A DNA stretch of 64,000 nucleotides from CAZMZW01 sp964571135. GTDB taxonomy: Bacteria > Chloroflexota > Anaerolineae > Anaerolineales > Anaerolineaceae. The DNA lies in NCBI GenBank assembly GCA_964571135.1, contig CAZMZW010000001.1, positions 1 through 64,000 on the forward strand, read 5' to 3'. The first letter of the stretch is position 1, and each line of letters starts with the position of its first letter. Position numbers and translations under genes: made by a program. Positions 17,009 through 25,432 of the stretch are shown in pieces. The notes beneath the pieces were generated by a model. It made no database searches, was not told the origin of the DNA, and worked only from the letters and a program-made list of their open reading frames with translations.

Positions 17009-18075
17009 TGCATTCAAATGTAACCAACCTGGTGCACGCGGATTGCGAACAAGTCGCGGTTGATATTTCAGGGTTAGATGTTCTTCGGAATGAACACCTT
17101 TTAATCACCGGGGGAACTGGTTTCGTTGGAACCTGGATAACGGAATTATTGACTTTCATCAATGACCGGCATGGGTTGAAAATAAAAATAATCCTTCTAT
17201 CAAGCCATGCAACTGATTTTGGAAAAAAAGCACCGCATTTAGCTCTAAGACCTGATGTTTCAATCATTCAGCAAGATGTACGTAACATTATCGACCTCCC
17301 AAAAGAAGTGAGTTGGATAATCCATGCTGCAGGGAGCCCTGATAATCGCCAGCATGCTTCCGACCCTTTGCAAGTCATCGGGGTGATCTCCAAGGGAACC
17401 GCTGCAGTCTTAGAAGCTGCAACTCGTTTACCTGATTTAAAAAAATTCTTGAATCTTAGCTCTGGATTGGTTTACGGACCACAACCATGGGATCTGAAAG
17501 GGCTTTCTGAGGATTGTTTCAGTGGTTTGGATTGTGCATTAGTAAGTGCGGGTTATTCGGAGGGGAAGCGTTTTGGTGAAACATTATGCGCGACCTATCG
17601 CAATCAACATCGGTTACCAATTGTTAATGCACGTCCTTTTGCTTTTCTAGGCCCTTACCAATACTTAGATCGTCCCTGGGCGATTAATAATTTTATTAAT
17701 GATAGTTTGCGTGGGGGGCCAATTAGAATTCAAGGAGATGGAAAAACGGTCCGCAGTTACATGTATGCAAGCGATATGGCTTGGTGGCTGATCAATATAT
17801 TGGTTCGAGGAATTGTTGGAAAAAGCTACAATGTAGGCAGCCCATATGAGATATCCCTGGCTCAACTAGCTGAAATAATTGCTAATAATTTTACTGTTCG
17901 CCCAAAAATTGTCTTGGGAGCATCTTCAGATCAAAATTTGCGCCGTTCCAAATTTGTTCCAGATGTCAGCCTTTCAATAAATACTCTTAATTTGAAGATA
18001 TCAGTTGACCTTGATACCGCAATCCGACGAACAATTCTATGGAATCAAACCAATAACCAACCGAGTAAACAATGA
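17008..18075 (+). CDS. NAD-dependent sugar epimerase/dehydratase (SDR), copy 2
   Basis: Extended SDR of 355 residues, clearly related to the protein at 10921-11961: a similar start region, LITGGTGFVGTW motif near 33, NLSSGLVYGPQP, and active-site YSEGKRFGETL. It continues with NARPFAFLGPYQYLDRPWA. Its gene is AT-rich, like the ThDP enzyme and aldolase genes in front of it, whereas copy 1 is GC-richer. It is a good candidate for reducing a ketone created by the ketol transfer, the YerF role, but its specificity is unknown. Its start shares a base with the aldolase stop and its end overlaps the glycosyltransferase start (ATGA). Confidence 0.87.
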   Translation: MHSNVTNLVHADCEQVAVDISGLDVLRNEHLLITGGTGFVGTWITELLTFINDRHGLKIKIILLSSHATDFGKKAPHLALRPDVSIIQQDVRNIIDLPKEVSWIIHAAGSPDNRQHASDPLQVIGVISKGTAAVLEAATRLPDLKKFLNLSSGLVYGPQPWDLKGLSEDCFSGLDCALVSAGYSEGKRFGETLCATYRNQHRLPIVNARPFAFLGPYQYLDRPWAINNFINDSLRGGPIRIQGDGKTVRSYMYASDMAWWLINILVRGIVGKSYNVGSPYEISLAQLAEIIANNFTVRPKIVLGASSDQNLRRSKFVPDVSLSINTLNLKISVDLDTAIRRTILWNQTNNQPSKQ

Positions 18076-19001
18076 AACGCATTGGCATCGTTACCCCCTG
18101 CTACAACGAAGTTGAAAATGTCAAAGAGCTGTATCTTCAAATCCGCAAGATTATGAAGGCACAGGGCAAATATGATTACGAGCATATCTTTATTGACAAT
18201 GCTTCCACGGATGGAACGATCCCCATCCTGCGGCAGTTAGCCAAAGAAGATAAGCGCGTCAAAGTCATTCTCAACACGCGCAATTTCGGGCACATCCGTT
18301 CGCCGTATCATGCCTTGCTTCAATGCACTGCGGATGCAGTGATCGTTATGGCATCCGATTTTCAAGATCCCCCCGCGCTGATCCCGCAGTTCATCAAAAA
18401 ATGGGAGGAGGGCTTTAAGGTGGTGATGGGGGTTAAGGTCAAGAGCAAGGAGAATCCGATTATCTATGCATTGCGTACCCTGTATTATCGAACCTTGCAG
18501 GCTTTTGCGGAGACCCAGCTCGTGGAACAGGCCACCGGTTTTGGGCTTTATGATCAGGAAGTGGTCCGGACGCTGCGCACCCTTCAGGATCCTTACCCTT
18601 ATTTCCGGGGTTTGATGGCTGAACTGGGTTATGAAAGAACCACGATTGCCTACGATCAGCCCAGGCGGGCGCACGGCATCACCAAAAACAATTTTTATAC
18701 CCTCTACGATATGGCCATGCTGGGCTTTACCAACCATTCACGGCTGCCGCTGCGGCTGGCGGCCATGATCGGATTCTTTTCATCTTTCATCAGCTTCCTA
18801 GTGGGCATGGTCTATTTGATCTACAAATTGATCGACTGGCAGAACTTTTCCCTGGGCTCGGCGCCGGTTATTGTGGGGTTGTTCTTTTTAGGATCGGTCC
18901 AATTATTATTCCTGGGGATCGTGGGTGAATACATTGGCGCAATTTATGTCCATCAATTGAACCGCCCCCTGGTGATCGAGAAAGAAAGAATTAATTTTTA
19001 A
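18072..19001 (+). CDS. Family 2 glycosyltransferase, DPM1/GtrB type
   Basis: Glycosyltransferase of 309 residues. The catalytic GT-A domain occupies about 1-225 (VTPCYNEVENV, FIDNASTDGT, the metal-binding MASDFQDPP, YDQPRRAHGITKNNF), followed by two C-terminal transmembrane helices. Enzymes of this form load a sugar from a nucleotide donor onto polyprenyl phosphate in the cytoplasmic leaflet. Here the donor may be the unusual CDP-sugar made upstream. The gene overlaps its neighbours by 4 nt and 1 nt. Composition returns to GC-rich at this gene, marking the right edge of the AT-richer module. Confidence 0.92.
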   Translation: MKRIGIVTPCYNEVENVKELYLQIRKIMKAQGKYDYEHIFIDNASTDGTIPILRQLAKEDKRVKVILNTRNFGHIRSPYHALLQCTADAVIVMASDFQDPPALIPQFIKKWEEGFKVVMGVKVKSKENPIIYALRTLYYRTLQAFAETQLVEQATGFGLYDQEVVRTLRTLQDPYPYFRGLMAELGYERTTIAYDQPRRAHGITKNNFYTLYDMAMLGFTNHSRLPLRLAAMIGFFSSFISFLVGMVYLIYKLIDWQNFSLGSAPVIVGLFFLGSVQLLFLGIVGEYIGAIYVHQLNRPLVIEKERINF

Positions 19002-20023
19002 TGGCTTCCACCCCTCCTGAAATCCCAGACAGCCAGCCAAAAACCAGCCAGTCCTCCCGCTGGTTTTTGATTATTGCGATCCCCCTGGCCGGGCTGCTCT
19101 TATACCTGTCCTTGAAAGGATTGGACTGGGCCGAGTTCGGGCGGGTGATCAGTTCCGGGCAGTATGGTTTTTTGGGAGTCGTGGCGCTGATGGGCAGCGT
19201 TAATTATTTCATCCGCTCCCAGCGCTGGCGCGTACTTCTGCAAAAAGAAAAAGCAGTCGGGGCGCTCACCATGTTTTGGGCCACCATGATCGGTTACCTG
19301 GGAAATGCCTACCTGCCGGCGCGTGCCGGGGAGCTGCTGCGCTCGGTGGCGTTGGGAAAACGGACCGGGATCAGCGCGAGTTTTATCCTGGCGACTGCCC
19401 TGGTTGAACGGATCATCGACGTGGCTGCGCTGATCCTCATCGGCGCAATTTGTCTGGGACTGGTCCAGTCCTTACCTCCCATCTTTCAAAATGGAATGAT
19501 CCTGCTTGCGGCGCTGGCCGTAGGCGGGCTAATTTTTCTTTTTCTGCTTCCCGCCCTGGAGCCATTTCTCCAATCAATCGCCCGGCGATTCATCAAAAAA
19601 AAGACCTGGAAAGTCAAAATCATGGAATTGCTGGAACGTTTTATCCAGGGGTTCTCAGTTCTGCGAGACCTGCGCCGGATAGCCCTTTTTTTAGTGTTTA
19701 CCGCGGGAATTTGGATGCTGGACGGTTTGATCACCATGATCGGAGCGATGATCATTCAGCAAACGCTCAGTCTGCCGCAAGCCTTATTGCTTTTAGTCGG
19801 ATTTGGGCTGTCCAGCGCCATCCCATCCACCCCCGGGTATATAGGCGTCTACCAGTTTGTGGCAGTCACCATCCTGGTGCCCTTTGGGTTCACTCAGAGC
19901 CAGGCGATAGCGTACGCCCTGATCGCACAGATCTCCAATTACTTTGTGGTCAGTTTTTGGGGTCTCATTGGTCTCTGGAGAATAAAATGGAAAAAGGCGG
20001 ATAATCGACTCACTCCTGTTTAG
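19001..20023 (+). CDS. Flippase-like integral membrane protein (LPG synthase TM / UPF0104 family)
   Basis: Polytopic protein of 340 residues with about 8 helices and the family segment GYLGNAYLPARAGELLRSVA. An internal basic amphipathic stretch (IARRFIKKKTWKVKIMELLE) and a closing FGLSSAIPSTPGYIGVYQ block are also typical. Relatives include AglD-associated proteins and the transmembrane part of MprF. It is often paired with a DPM1-like transferase, as here (1-nt overlap), and is thought to move a lipid-linked sugar across the membrane. It probably closes the sugar operon; a 149-nt gap follows, with a TATAAA-like sequence near 20088 that could drive the next operon. Confidence 0.85.
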   Translation: MASTPPEIPDSQPKTSQSSRWFLIIAIPLAGLLLYLSLKGLDWAEFGRVISSGQYGFLGVVALMGSVNYFIRSQRWRVLLQKEKAVGALTMFWATMIGYLGNAYLPARAGELLRSVALGKRTGISASFILATALVERIIDVAALILIGAICLGLVQSLPPIFQNGMILLAALAVGGLIFLFLLPALEPFLQSIARRFIKKKTWKVKIMELLERFIQGFSVLRDLRRIALFLVFTAGIWMLDGLITMIGAMIIQQTLSLPQALLLLVGFGLSSAIPSTPGYIGVYQFVAVTILVPFGFTQSQAIAYALIAQISNYFVVSFWGLIGLWRIKWKKADNRLTPV

Positions 20024-20172
20024 TACGATATCTGCTTTTGTTTAACGCACCGGGTTTTACCCCGCTTCGATTTCCCTTCTTCGTTGTTATAAAAGAGAAC
20101 TTACCCAAGAAAAACAGTTGATAGTTTTTGCCAGTCTTTCCTGTTTATCATCCAAACCATCGATTGGGAAAT

Positions 20173-21462
20173 ATGGCAAATTCAAATCCACCCATAGCGG
20201 GAAAATTTTACAAACTCTCCATTGCGGAACGGCTTCAGCAATTGGCGGATGGCGGCTACCTTAATGAAGAAGAACTGGCTGCCCTGAGCGGCAGTCCGGG
20301 TTTGACCGCAGCCCAGGCGGACCACATGATCGAAAATGTGGTCGGTACATTTGCCCTGCCTCTTGGGATCGCCCAGCATTTTATTGTCAATGGACGTGAA
20401 GTCCTGGTGCCGATGGTGATCGAAGAGCCCTCGGTGGTGGCAGCAGCCTCTTACATGGCCAGGCTGGCACAGGCCGGCGGCGGATTTACGGCAACCTGCA
20501 CCCCGCCTGAAATGATCGGCCAGATGCAAATCCTGGAGGTCAATGACCTGGAGGGGGCGCGCAAAAAACTCCTGGCAAATAATAAGCAATTATTAACTGC
20601 GGCGGCTGTCGATCCCATGCTGCAGAAGCTGGGCGGCGGACCCCGCGATATTGAAGTTCACATCATTGAAGAGTCTCCCATCGGGGCTTTTCTGGTGCTT
20701 CATCTGGTCGAAGATGTGCGCGATGCGATGGGCGCCAATGCCATCAATACCGCCCTGGAAGCGCTTTCGCCTCTGGTGGAAGAACTCATCGGCGGACGGG
20801 TGCTGCTGCGTATCCTTTCCAACCTGGCAGATCGGCGCCTGGCCAAAGCCGCCTGCCGCATCCCTTTGAAGGAATTGGCATTTAAAGATTTCAGCGGCGA
20901 ACAGGTCCGCGACGGCATCCTCGCTGCCTGGGCTTTTGCTGTGGCTGATCCCTACCGGGCTGCCACGCATAACAAAGGCATCATGAACGGCGTGGATGCG
21001 GTGCTGCTGGCAACGGCCAATGACTGGCGTGCCGTGGAAGCCGGCGCGCATGCGTTTGCCGCTCGCAGCGGGAAATACACCAGCTTGAGCCGCTGGTCCA
21101 AAGATAAGAATGGCGACCTGCTGGGCGAGCTGGAAATGCCCATGGCGGTGGGTATCGTGGGCGGGGCAACCCGTGTTCATCCGGGCGCCAGGGCTGCCCT
21201 GAAATTAATGGGCGTGAAAAGCGCCTCCGACCTGGCCGGGATCATCGTCTCCGTTGGATTGGCCCAAAACCTGGGCGCCTTGCGGGCGCTGGCGACGGAA
21301 GGCATCCAGCGCGGCCATATGGCCCTGCATGCCCGCCAGGTGGCTGTAGCTGCCGGCGCACCCGAAGAATTGATCAACCCGCTGGTGGAGCAGATGATCA
21401 AAGAAAAAGCTATCCGCATTGAACGTGCATTGGAAATCCTTAAGACCTGGAGTCCAAATTGA
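20173..21462 (+). CDS. mvaA: Hydroxymethylglutaryl-CoA reductase, class II
   Basis: Enzyme of 429 residues of the class II (Pseudomonas mevalonii-like) HMG-CoA reductase family, interconverting HMG-CoA and mevalonate. Catalytic residues are visible: the glutamate in VIEEPSVVAAAS (84/85), Lys268 in HNKGIMNGVDAV, Asp284, and His382 in GHMALHARQ. ENVVGTFALPLGIAQ is the substrate-binding segment. The start at 20173 has the sequence GGGAAAT before it and gives the family N-terminus; an in-frame start at 20128 would add 15 residues. It leads the HMG-CoA operon, so it probably works in the biosynthetic direction toward mevalonate, although class II enzymes were first known from mevalonate catabolism. 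Confidence 0.95.
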   Translation: MANSNPPIAGKFYKLSIAERLQQLADGGYLNEEELAALSGSPGLTAAQADHMIENVVGTFALPLGIAQHFIVNGREVLVPMVIEEPSVVAAASYMARLAQAGGGFTATCTPPEMIGQMQILEVNDLEGARKKLLANNKQLLTAAAVDPMLQKLGGGPRDIEVHIIEESPIGAFLVLHLVEDVRDAMGANAINTALEALSPLVEELIGGRVLLRILSNLADRRLAKAACRIPLKELAFKDFSGEQVRDGILAAWAFAVADPYRAATHNKGIMNGVDAVLLATANDWRAVEAGAHAFAARSGKYTSLSRWSKDKNGDLLGELEMPMAVGIVGGATRVHPGARAALKLMGVKSASDLAGIIVSVGLAQNLGALRALATEGIQRGHMALHARQVAVAAGAPEELINPLVEQMIKEKAIRIERALEILKTWSPN

Positions 21463-22544
21463 ATCCGGAAAAACAAAACAAAAAAGAATCCCTGTTGATG
21501 AAACCTGCCCAGGCTGTGGGTATTGTGGGATATGGCGCCTATGTGCCCATGTACCGGTTACCGGCAGCTGAAGTGGCGCGCGTGTGGGGCGGCTCGGACG
21601 AAGGGCTGCCGATCAAGGAGAAATCCGTGCCCGGGCTGGATGAGGATGTGGTCACCATGTCCATCGAAGCTGCCCGCAATGCCCTGTCCAGAGCCGGCAT
21701 CGCAGCGGCTGATCTGCGCGCGGTGTGGGTCGGCTCGGAATCCCACCCGTACGCGGTCAAGCCCAGTTCCACCATTGTCGCCGAAGCCATTGGCGCCACT
21801 CCGCATATCCAGGCGGCGGACATGGAATTTGCCTGCAAAGCCGGCACCGAAGCCATGGTGATGGCGATGGGGCTGGTGGGTTCGGGAATGGCGCGCTATG
21901 CGCTGGCCATCGGCGCGGATACCGCCCAGGGAAAACCCGGGGATGCATTGGAATTTACCGCCGCGGCCGGGGCAGCCGCCTTTATTCTCGGAGATGCCAA
22001 GGAATCCCTGGCGGTAATCAATTCCACTTATTCTTATGTCACCGATACGCCCGATTTCTGGCGGCGTGAATATCAGCGCTATCCGGAACACGGGCAGCGC
22101 TTCACCGGTGAGCCGGCCTATTTCAAACATGTGCTAACTGCCGCTAAAACATTAATGGAAGCCAGCGGCACCACTGCCGCGGATTATCAACATATCGTCC
22201 TGCATCAGCCCAATGCCAAGTTCCCGATGCGGGCTGCCAAACAGCTCGGTTTTAAAGAAGAACAGTTTAAAACCGGTTTGCTCGCGCCGGTGATCGGAAA
22301 TACCTATGCAGGCGCCTCACCCATTGGACTGACCGCGATATTGGATATCGCCAAACCGGGCGAGCGCATCCTGATGGTCTCGTACGGTTCCGGGGCAGGT
22401 TCGGACGCCCTGGATCTCACTGTGACCGACAAGATCAAGGATCGGCGCGGGCTGGCCCTTACGACGAAACAATATGTGGAACGGCGGGTGGAGATCGATT
22501 ACGCCACCTACGCACGCTATCGCGGGATATTGGCCTTCAAATGA
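21459..22544 (+). CDS. Hydroxymethylglutaryl-CoA synthase, archaeal type
   Basis: Thiolase-fold enzyme of 361 residues that condenses acetyl-CoA and acetoacetyl-CoA to HMG-CoA. The catalytic triad is intact: Glu94 in VGSESHPY, Cys126 in EFACKAGTEA and His249 in LHQPNAKFP (numbering from the TTG). The TTG start at 21459 overlaps the reductase stop (TTGA) and has GGAG 6 nt upstream. An internal ATG at 21498 lies nearer the conserved domain but has a poor ribosome site. In archaea this enzyme forms a complex with a thiolase and a DUF35 protein, and all three genes occur here in order. Confidence 0.93.
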   Translation: MNPEKQNKKESLLMKPAQAVGIVGYGAYVPMYRLPAAEVARVWGGSDEGLPIKEKSVPGLDEDVVTMSIEAARNALSRAGIAAADLRAVWVGSESHPYAVKPSSTIVAEAIGATPHIQAADMEFACKAGTEAMVMAMGLVGSGMARYALAIGADTAQGKPGDALEFTAAAGAAAFILGDAKESLAVINSTYSYVTDTPDFWRREYQRYPEHGQRFTGEPAYFKHVLTAAKTLMEASGTTAADYQHIVLHQPNAKFPMRAAKQLGFKEEQFKTGLLAPVIGNTYAGASPIGLTAILDIAKPGERILMVSYGSGAGSDALDLTVTDKIKDRRGLALTTKQYVERRVEIDYATYARYRGILAFK

Positions 22545-23710
22545 GCAGCCCAATGGAGGATGTGATCATCGCCGGCATCGGGCAGGTCCCGGTGGGGGAA
22601 CACTGGGAACTCTCCCTGCGCAATATTGCCTCGCGTGCCATGCTGGCAGCCCTCAAGGATGCCGGCGGGCTGAAACCGCAGGCCATTTATGTGGGCAATT
22701 ACCTGGCATCGGTGGCCTCCCAACAAGCGAACCTGGGTGCGTTAATGGCGGAATGCATCGGCATGGAAGGGGTGGAAGCCTTTACCGCTGAAGCTGGTGA
22801 AGCTTCCGGGGCAGCCGCCCTGCACCTGGCTGTACAGGCCATCCGTTCCGGGTATGTGGATACCGCCCTGGTGATCGGGGTGGAAAAATATACCGATATC
22901 GTGGGCGTGGAAATGGAAGGCTTCATCGCCCAATCCGCCGATTATGATTTTGAAGGCATGGTGGGCTTATCCATCAGCGGGATTGCCGCCATGTTAATGC
23001 AGCGCTATTTGCATGAGTACGGGGCGCCGCGGGAAGCCTTTGCGGCCTTCCCGATCCTGGCGCATGCCAACGCGGTGCATAATCCCAACGCTTTTTACCG
23101 GCGTGCCATCACCGAGGCGGAGTACCAAAAAGCAGGCCTGGTGTGTGATCCATTGAATTTGTTCGATGCCGCGCCGTTTGCAGATGGAGCGGCGGCAGTA
23201 ATGCTCACCCGTAAAGAGCTATTGCCTAAGAATTTCTCGCATCCATTGATTCAGGTCAGTGCCTCCAACCTGGTGACCGATAGCGTTTCGCTGCACGACC
23301 GACCCAATCCGCTGGGATTCGATGCTGCCCACATATCGGCGGAGCGCGCCTTCCAACAGGCAGGCATCAACCGCGACCGGGTGGACCTGTTCGAGTACTG
23401 GGATGCTTTTTCAATCTATGCCATCCTGTGCCTGGAAGCAAGCGGATACGCCGAACCGGGGTTGGGCTGGAAGCTGGGAGCGGATGGCAGTCTGGGATTA
23501 AAGGGGCGATTGCCAGTGGCAACTATGGGTGGATTGAAAGCGCGCGGTTTTCCGCTAGGCGCAGCGGGCGTTTACCAGGCGGTGGATGCAGTCACCCAGT
23601 TGCGCGGCCAGGCCGGAGAAAACCAGGTGCAGGGAGCCAGGGTGGCGCTGGTGCAATCCCTGGGCGGACCGGCAGCCACAGCAGTGACCCACATCCTGCA
23701 AACGATCTAG
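22541..23710 (+). CDS. Thiolase-like protein lacking the catalytic residues
   Basis: Protein of 389 residues with the archaeal acetoacetyl-CoA thiolase fold, coupled to HMG-CoA synthase by an ATGA overlap. The expected nucleophile motif CASG reads EASG (Glu87 in place of Cys). The HDCF motif reads WDAF (Trp287 for His), and GHPIGA reads GFPLGA (Phe337 for His). The surrounding fold blocks are well kept (VIGVEKYTDIV, GGLKARGFPLGAAG), and the frame is open throughout, so this is not simple decay. It may serve as a structural partner in the synthase-DUF35 complex, with acetoacetyl-CoA made by another thiolase. Loss of thiolase activity is inferred from the missing residues. Confidence 0.88.
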   Translation: MSSPMEDVIIAGIGQVPVGEHWELSLRNIASRAMLAALKDAGGLKPQAIYVGNYLASVASQQANLGALMAECIGMEGVEAFTAEAGEASGAAALHLAVQAIRSGYVDTALVIGVEKYTDIVGVEMEGFIAQSADYDFEGMVGLSISGIAAMLMQRYLHEYGAPREAFAAFPILAHANAVHNPNAFYRRAITEAEYQKAGLVCDPLNLFDAAPFADGAAAVMLTRKELLPKNFSHPLIQVSASNLVTDSVSLHDRPNPLGFDAAHISAERAFQQAGINRDRVDLFEYWDAFSIYAILCLEASGYAEPGLGWKLGADGSLGLKGRLPVATMGGLKARGFPLGAAGVYQAVDAVTQLRGQAGENQVQGARVALVQSLGGPAATAVTHILQTI

Positions 23711-23808
23711 CTTCTCTCAAAACCTATCATCGAAAACTGATAGCTTCTGATAGCGGCAGGCCTATAAACTTATGGCAATTACAGTTTCATTGAAGGAGAA
23801 CGGTATAA

Positions 23809-24213
23809 ATGGAAATACCTCGACATTGGCGTCTTCAAAAACAACGCTACGCATTAGTGGGTGAGGTTTGCCCGCACTGCCAGACCAAGATCTTCCCTGC
23901 CCGGGATGTCTGCCCGGAATGCGGCGGAGAAGCCAAGAAACCCTATGCTTTCAGCGGACGGGGAAAAGTGTATTCCTTTACCGTGATGCACAGTGCGCCG
24001 GCTGGTTTTGAGCGAAATGCGCCCTACACGGTGGCTCTGGTGAAACTGGAGGAAGGTCCCGTGGTGACTGCCCAACTGACCGACCTGGGTGTGAAAAAAG
24101 CCGAGATCGGCATGCCGGTGGAGATGGTCACCCGCCGCATCCGCGAGGATGGCGACGAACGCGGGATGCTCATTTATGGGTATAAGTTCAGACCGGTATT
24201 GAAACCCATCTAA
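23809..24213 (+). CDS. DUF35 OB-fold protein with zinc ribbon
   Basis: Protein of 134 residues. An N-terminal rubredoxin-like zinc ribbon has CPHC and CPEC knuckles, and an OB-fold (ACAC/DUF35) follows, ending YKFRPVLKPI. In the archaeal thiolase/HMG-CoA synthase complex the DUF35 subunit holds the two enzymes together and provides a shared CoA site. The gene follows the thiolase-like gene after 98 nt with an AAGGAG ribosome site. Its last 30 bases (24184-24213) recur exactly at 25729-25758 and in degenerate form at 28073 and 28778. A terminator follows at 24236-24266. Confidence 0.92.
   Translation: MEIPRHWRLQKQRYALVGEVCPHCQTKIFPARDVCPECGGEAKKPYAFSGRGKVYSFTVMHSAPAGFERNAPYTVALVKLEEGPVVTAQLTDLGVKKAEIGMPVEMVTRRIREDGDERGMLIYGYKFRPVLKPI
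24184..24213 (+). repeat. 30-bp repeat, master copy at the DUF35 3' end
   Basis: The last 30 bases of the DUF35 gene, coding KFRPVLKPI plus stop. An identical 30-mer occurs at 25729-25758. A version with 5 differences is at 28073-28102, and a more diverged one at 28778-28806. This is the only copy attached to an intact gene. Confidence 0.9.
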
Positions 24214-24235
24214 GAAATTTGATAAAGAAAATTGA

Positions 24236-24266
24236 AGCGCTCTCCAGAAATGGGGGGCGCTTTTTT
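24236..24266 (+). terminator. Rho-independent terminator of the HMG-CoA operon
   Basis: Stem AGCGCTCTCC / GGGGGGCGCT (one G-T pair) with a 6-nt loop, followed by TTTTTT. Related AATTGAAGCGCCCTC-type terminators recur at 25775, 28824 and 32163. Confidence 0.88.
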
Positions 24267-24367
24267 GATTTCTATGTAATAATTGCAGCATATAAAAAAT
24301 CCAAATTGTTAATCGTTGGGTGCCTTTAATTAGTTAACCATCACAACCAAAGATCACACTTCATCAT

Positions 24368-25432
24368 ATGGAACTACAAGATATCGGCTTCGACCAATGG
24401 TTTCAAGAGCAGCAACAAGAGTTGCAAATACCAAACTGCAACGTCGCTCGTGTGACCGCAGTCAACAGAGATAGTTACCTGGTCCGAAATGAGAATAGCG
24501 AGGTTCAGGCTGAGGTTACGGGCAATCTCCTCTTCGCCGCCGAGTCGAGCATGGACTTACCCGTCGTAGGAGATTGGGTATTTGTGCAGTACTACAACGA
24601 ATACACACTTGCCATTATTCATGGCTTACTTCCTAGGAAGTCGATTCTGAGACGAAAAACACCTGGCAAGAAAATCGAGCACCAAGTGATTGCATCCAAT
24701 ATTGATGTTGCCTTTATTGTTCAATCTTGTGAAAGAAATTTTAATTTACGCAGACTGGAACGCTATCTCGTAATGGTCAACGAAGGGCATATTAAGCCAA
24801 TGCTCCTATTAACCAAGAACGACTTGGTTAGCGCCGAAGAGCTAGAGCAAGAGATTTCAGAGGTCCGACGAGCAAATATTCACTGCGGAATTATTGCGCT
24901 TAGTAATAAAACTGGTTCCGGCTTGGATCAAATCCATCAGGTATTGGGTGCTGGTAAAACGTATTGTCTTTTGGGATCATCAGGAGTGGGCAAAACCACG
25001 CTCTTGAACCATCTTATTGGCAGAAATTTATTCGAGACAAATGCAGTTCGTGATTATGACGGAAAGGGAAGACATACAACAGCTCGCCGCCAATTAATTG
25101 TCCTCGATCAAGGCGCAATGTTGATCGATACCCCCGGAATGAGGGAATTAGGTAATATTGGTGCCAATAGTGGAATAGATGAGAGCTTCTATGATATTTG
25201 GGAACTCTCTAAGAGATGCCGTTTTGCCAATTGTACTCACACCAAAGAAATCGGCTGCTCACTATTGGTGGCGCTAGAGAATAGAGAATTGAGTAAAGAG
25301 CGATATCAAAGTTATCTAAGCCTACTCAAGGAATCTGAATACTATAAAATGTCTTATGTCGAAAAGCGCGAAAAGGATCGAAAATTCGGGCAGTTCATTA
25401 AGTCAGCAATGAAGCACAACAAGAAGAAGTGA
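24368..25432 (+). CDS. rsgA: Ribosome small-subunit-dependent GTPase A, RsgA-like
   Basis: Circularly permuted GTPase of 354 residues. An N-terminal OB-fold reaches about 95. The GTPase motifs are in the permuted order: G4 TKND (about 140), G1 GSSGVGKTTL (about 205), G3 DTPGMRE (about 256). The C-terminal zinc finger is C-X4-C-X-H-X5-C (CRFANCTHTKEIGC). RsgA checks late 30S subunit maturation. The gene is AT-richer than the operon in front and is framed by two exact copies of the DUF35 30-mer, so this copy may be an acquired second rsgA. No AGGAGG-like site stands out before the ATG. Confidence 0.93.
   Translation: MELQDIGFDQWFQEQQQELQIPNCNVARVTAVNRDSYLVRNENSEVQAEVTGNLLFAAESSMDLPVVGDWVFVQYYNEYTLAIIHGLLPRKSILRRKTPGKKIEHQVIASNIDVAFIVQSCERNFNLRRLERYLVMVNEGHIKPMLLLTKNDLVSAEELEQEISEVRRANIHCGIIALSNKTGSGLDQIHQVLGAGKTYCLLGSSGVGKTTLLNHLIGRNLFETNAVRDYDGKGRHTTARRQLIVLDQGAMLIDTPGMRELGNIGANSGIDESFYDIWELSKRCRFANCTHTKEIGCSLLVALENRELSKERYQSYLSLLKESEYYKMSYVEKREKDRKFGQFIKSAMKHNKKK

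Noticed and set aside
20593..21180. 195-codon antisense frame inside the HMG-CoA reductase gene
   Set aside because: His/Gln-rich shadow translation opposite a well-conserved enzyme.
24368..25432. rsgA as a phage or transposon gene
   Set aside because: All motifs of a normal ribosome-assembly GTPase are present and no mobile-element gene adjoins; only the flanking repeats are unusual.
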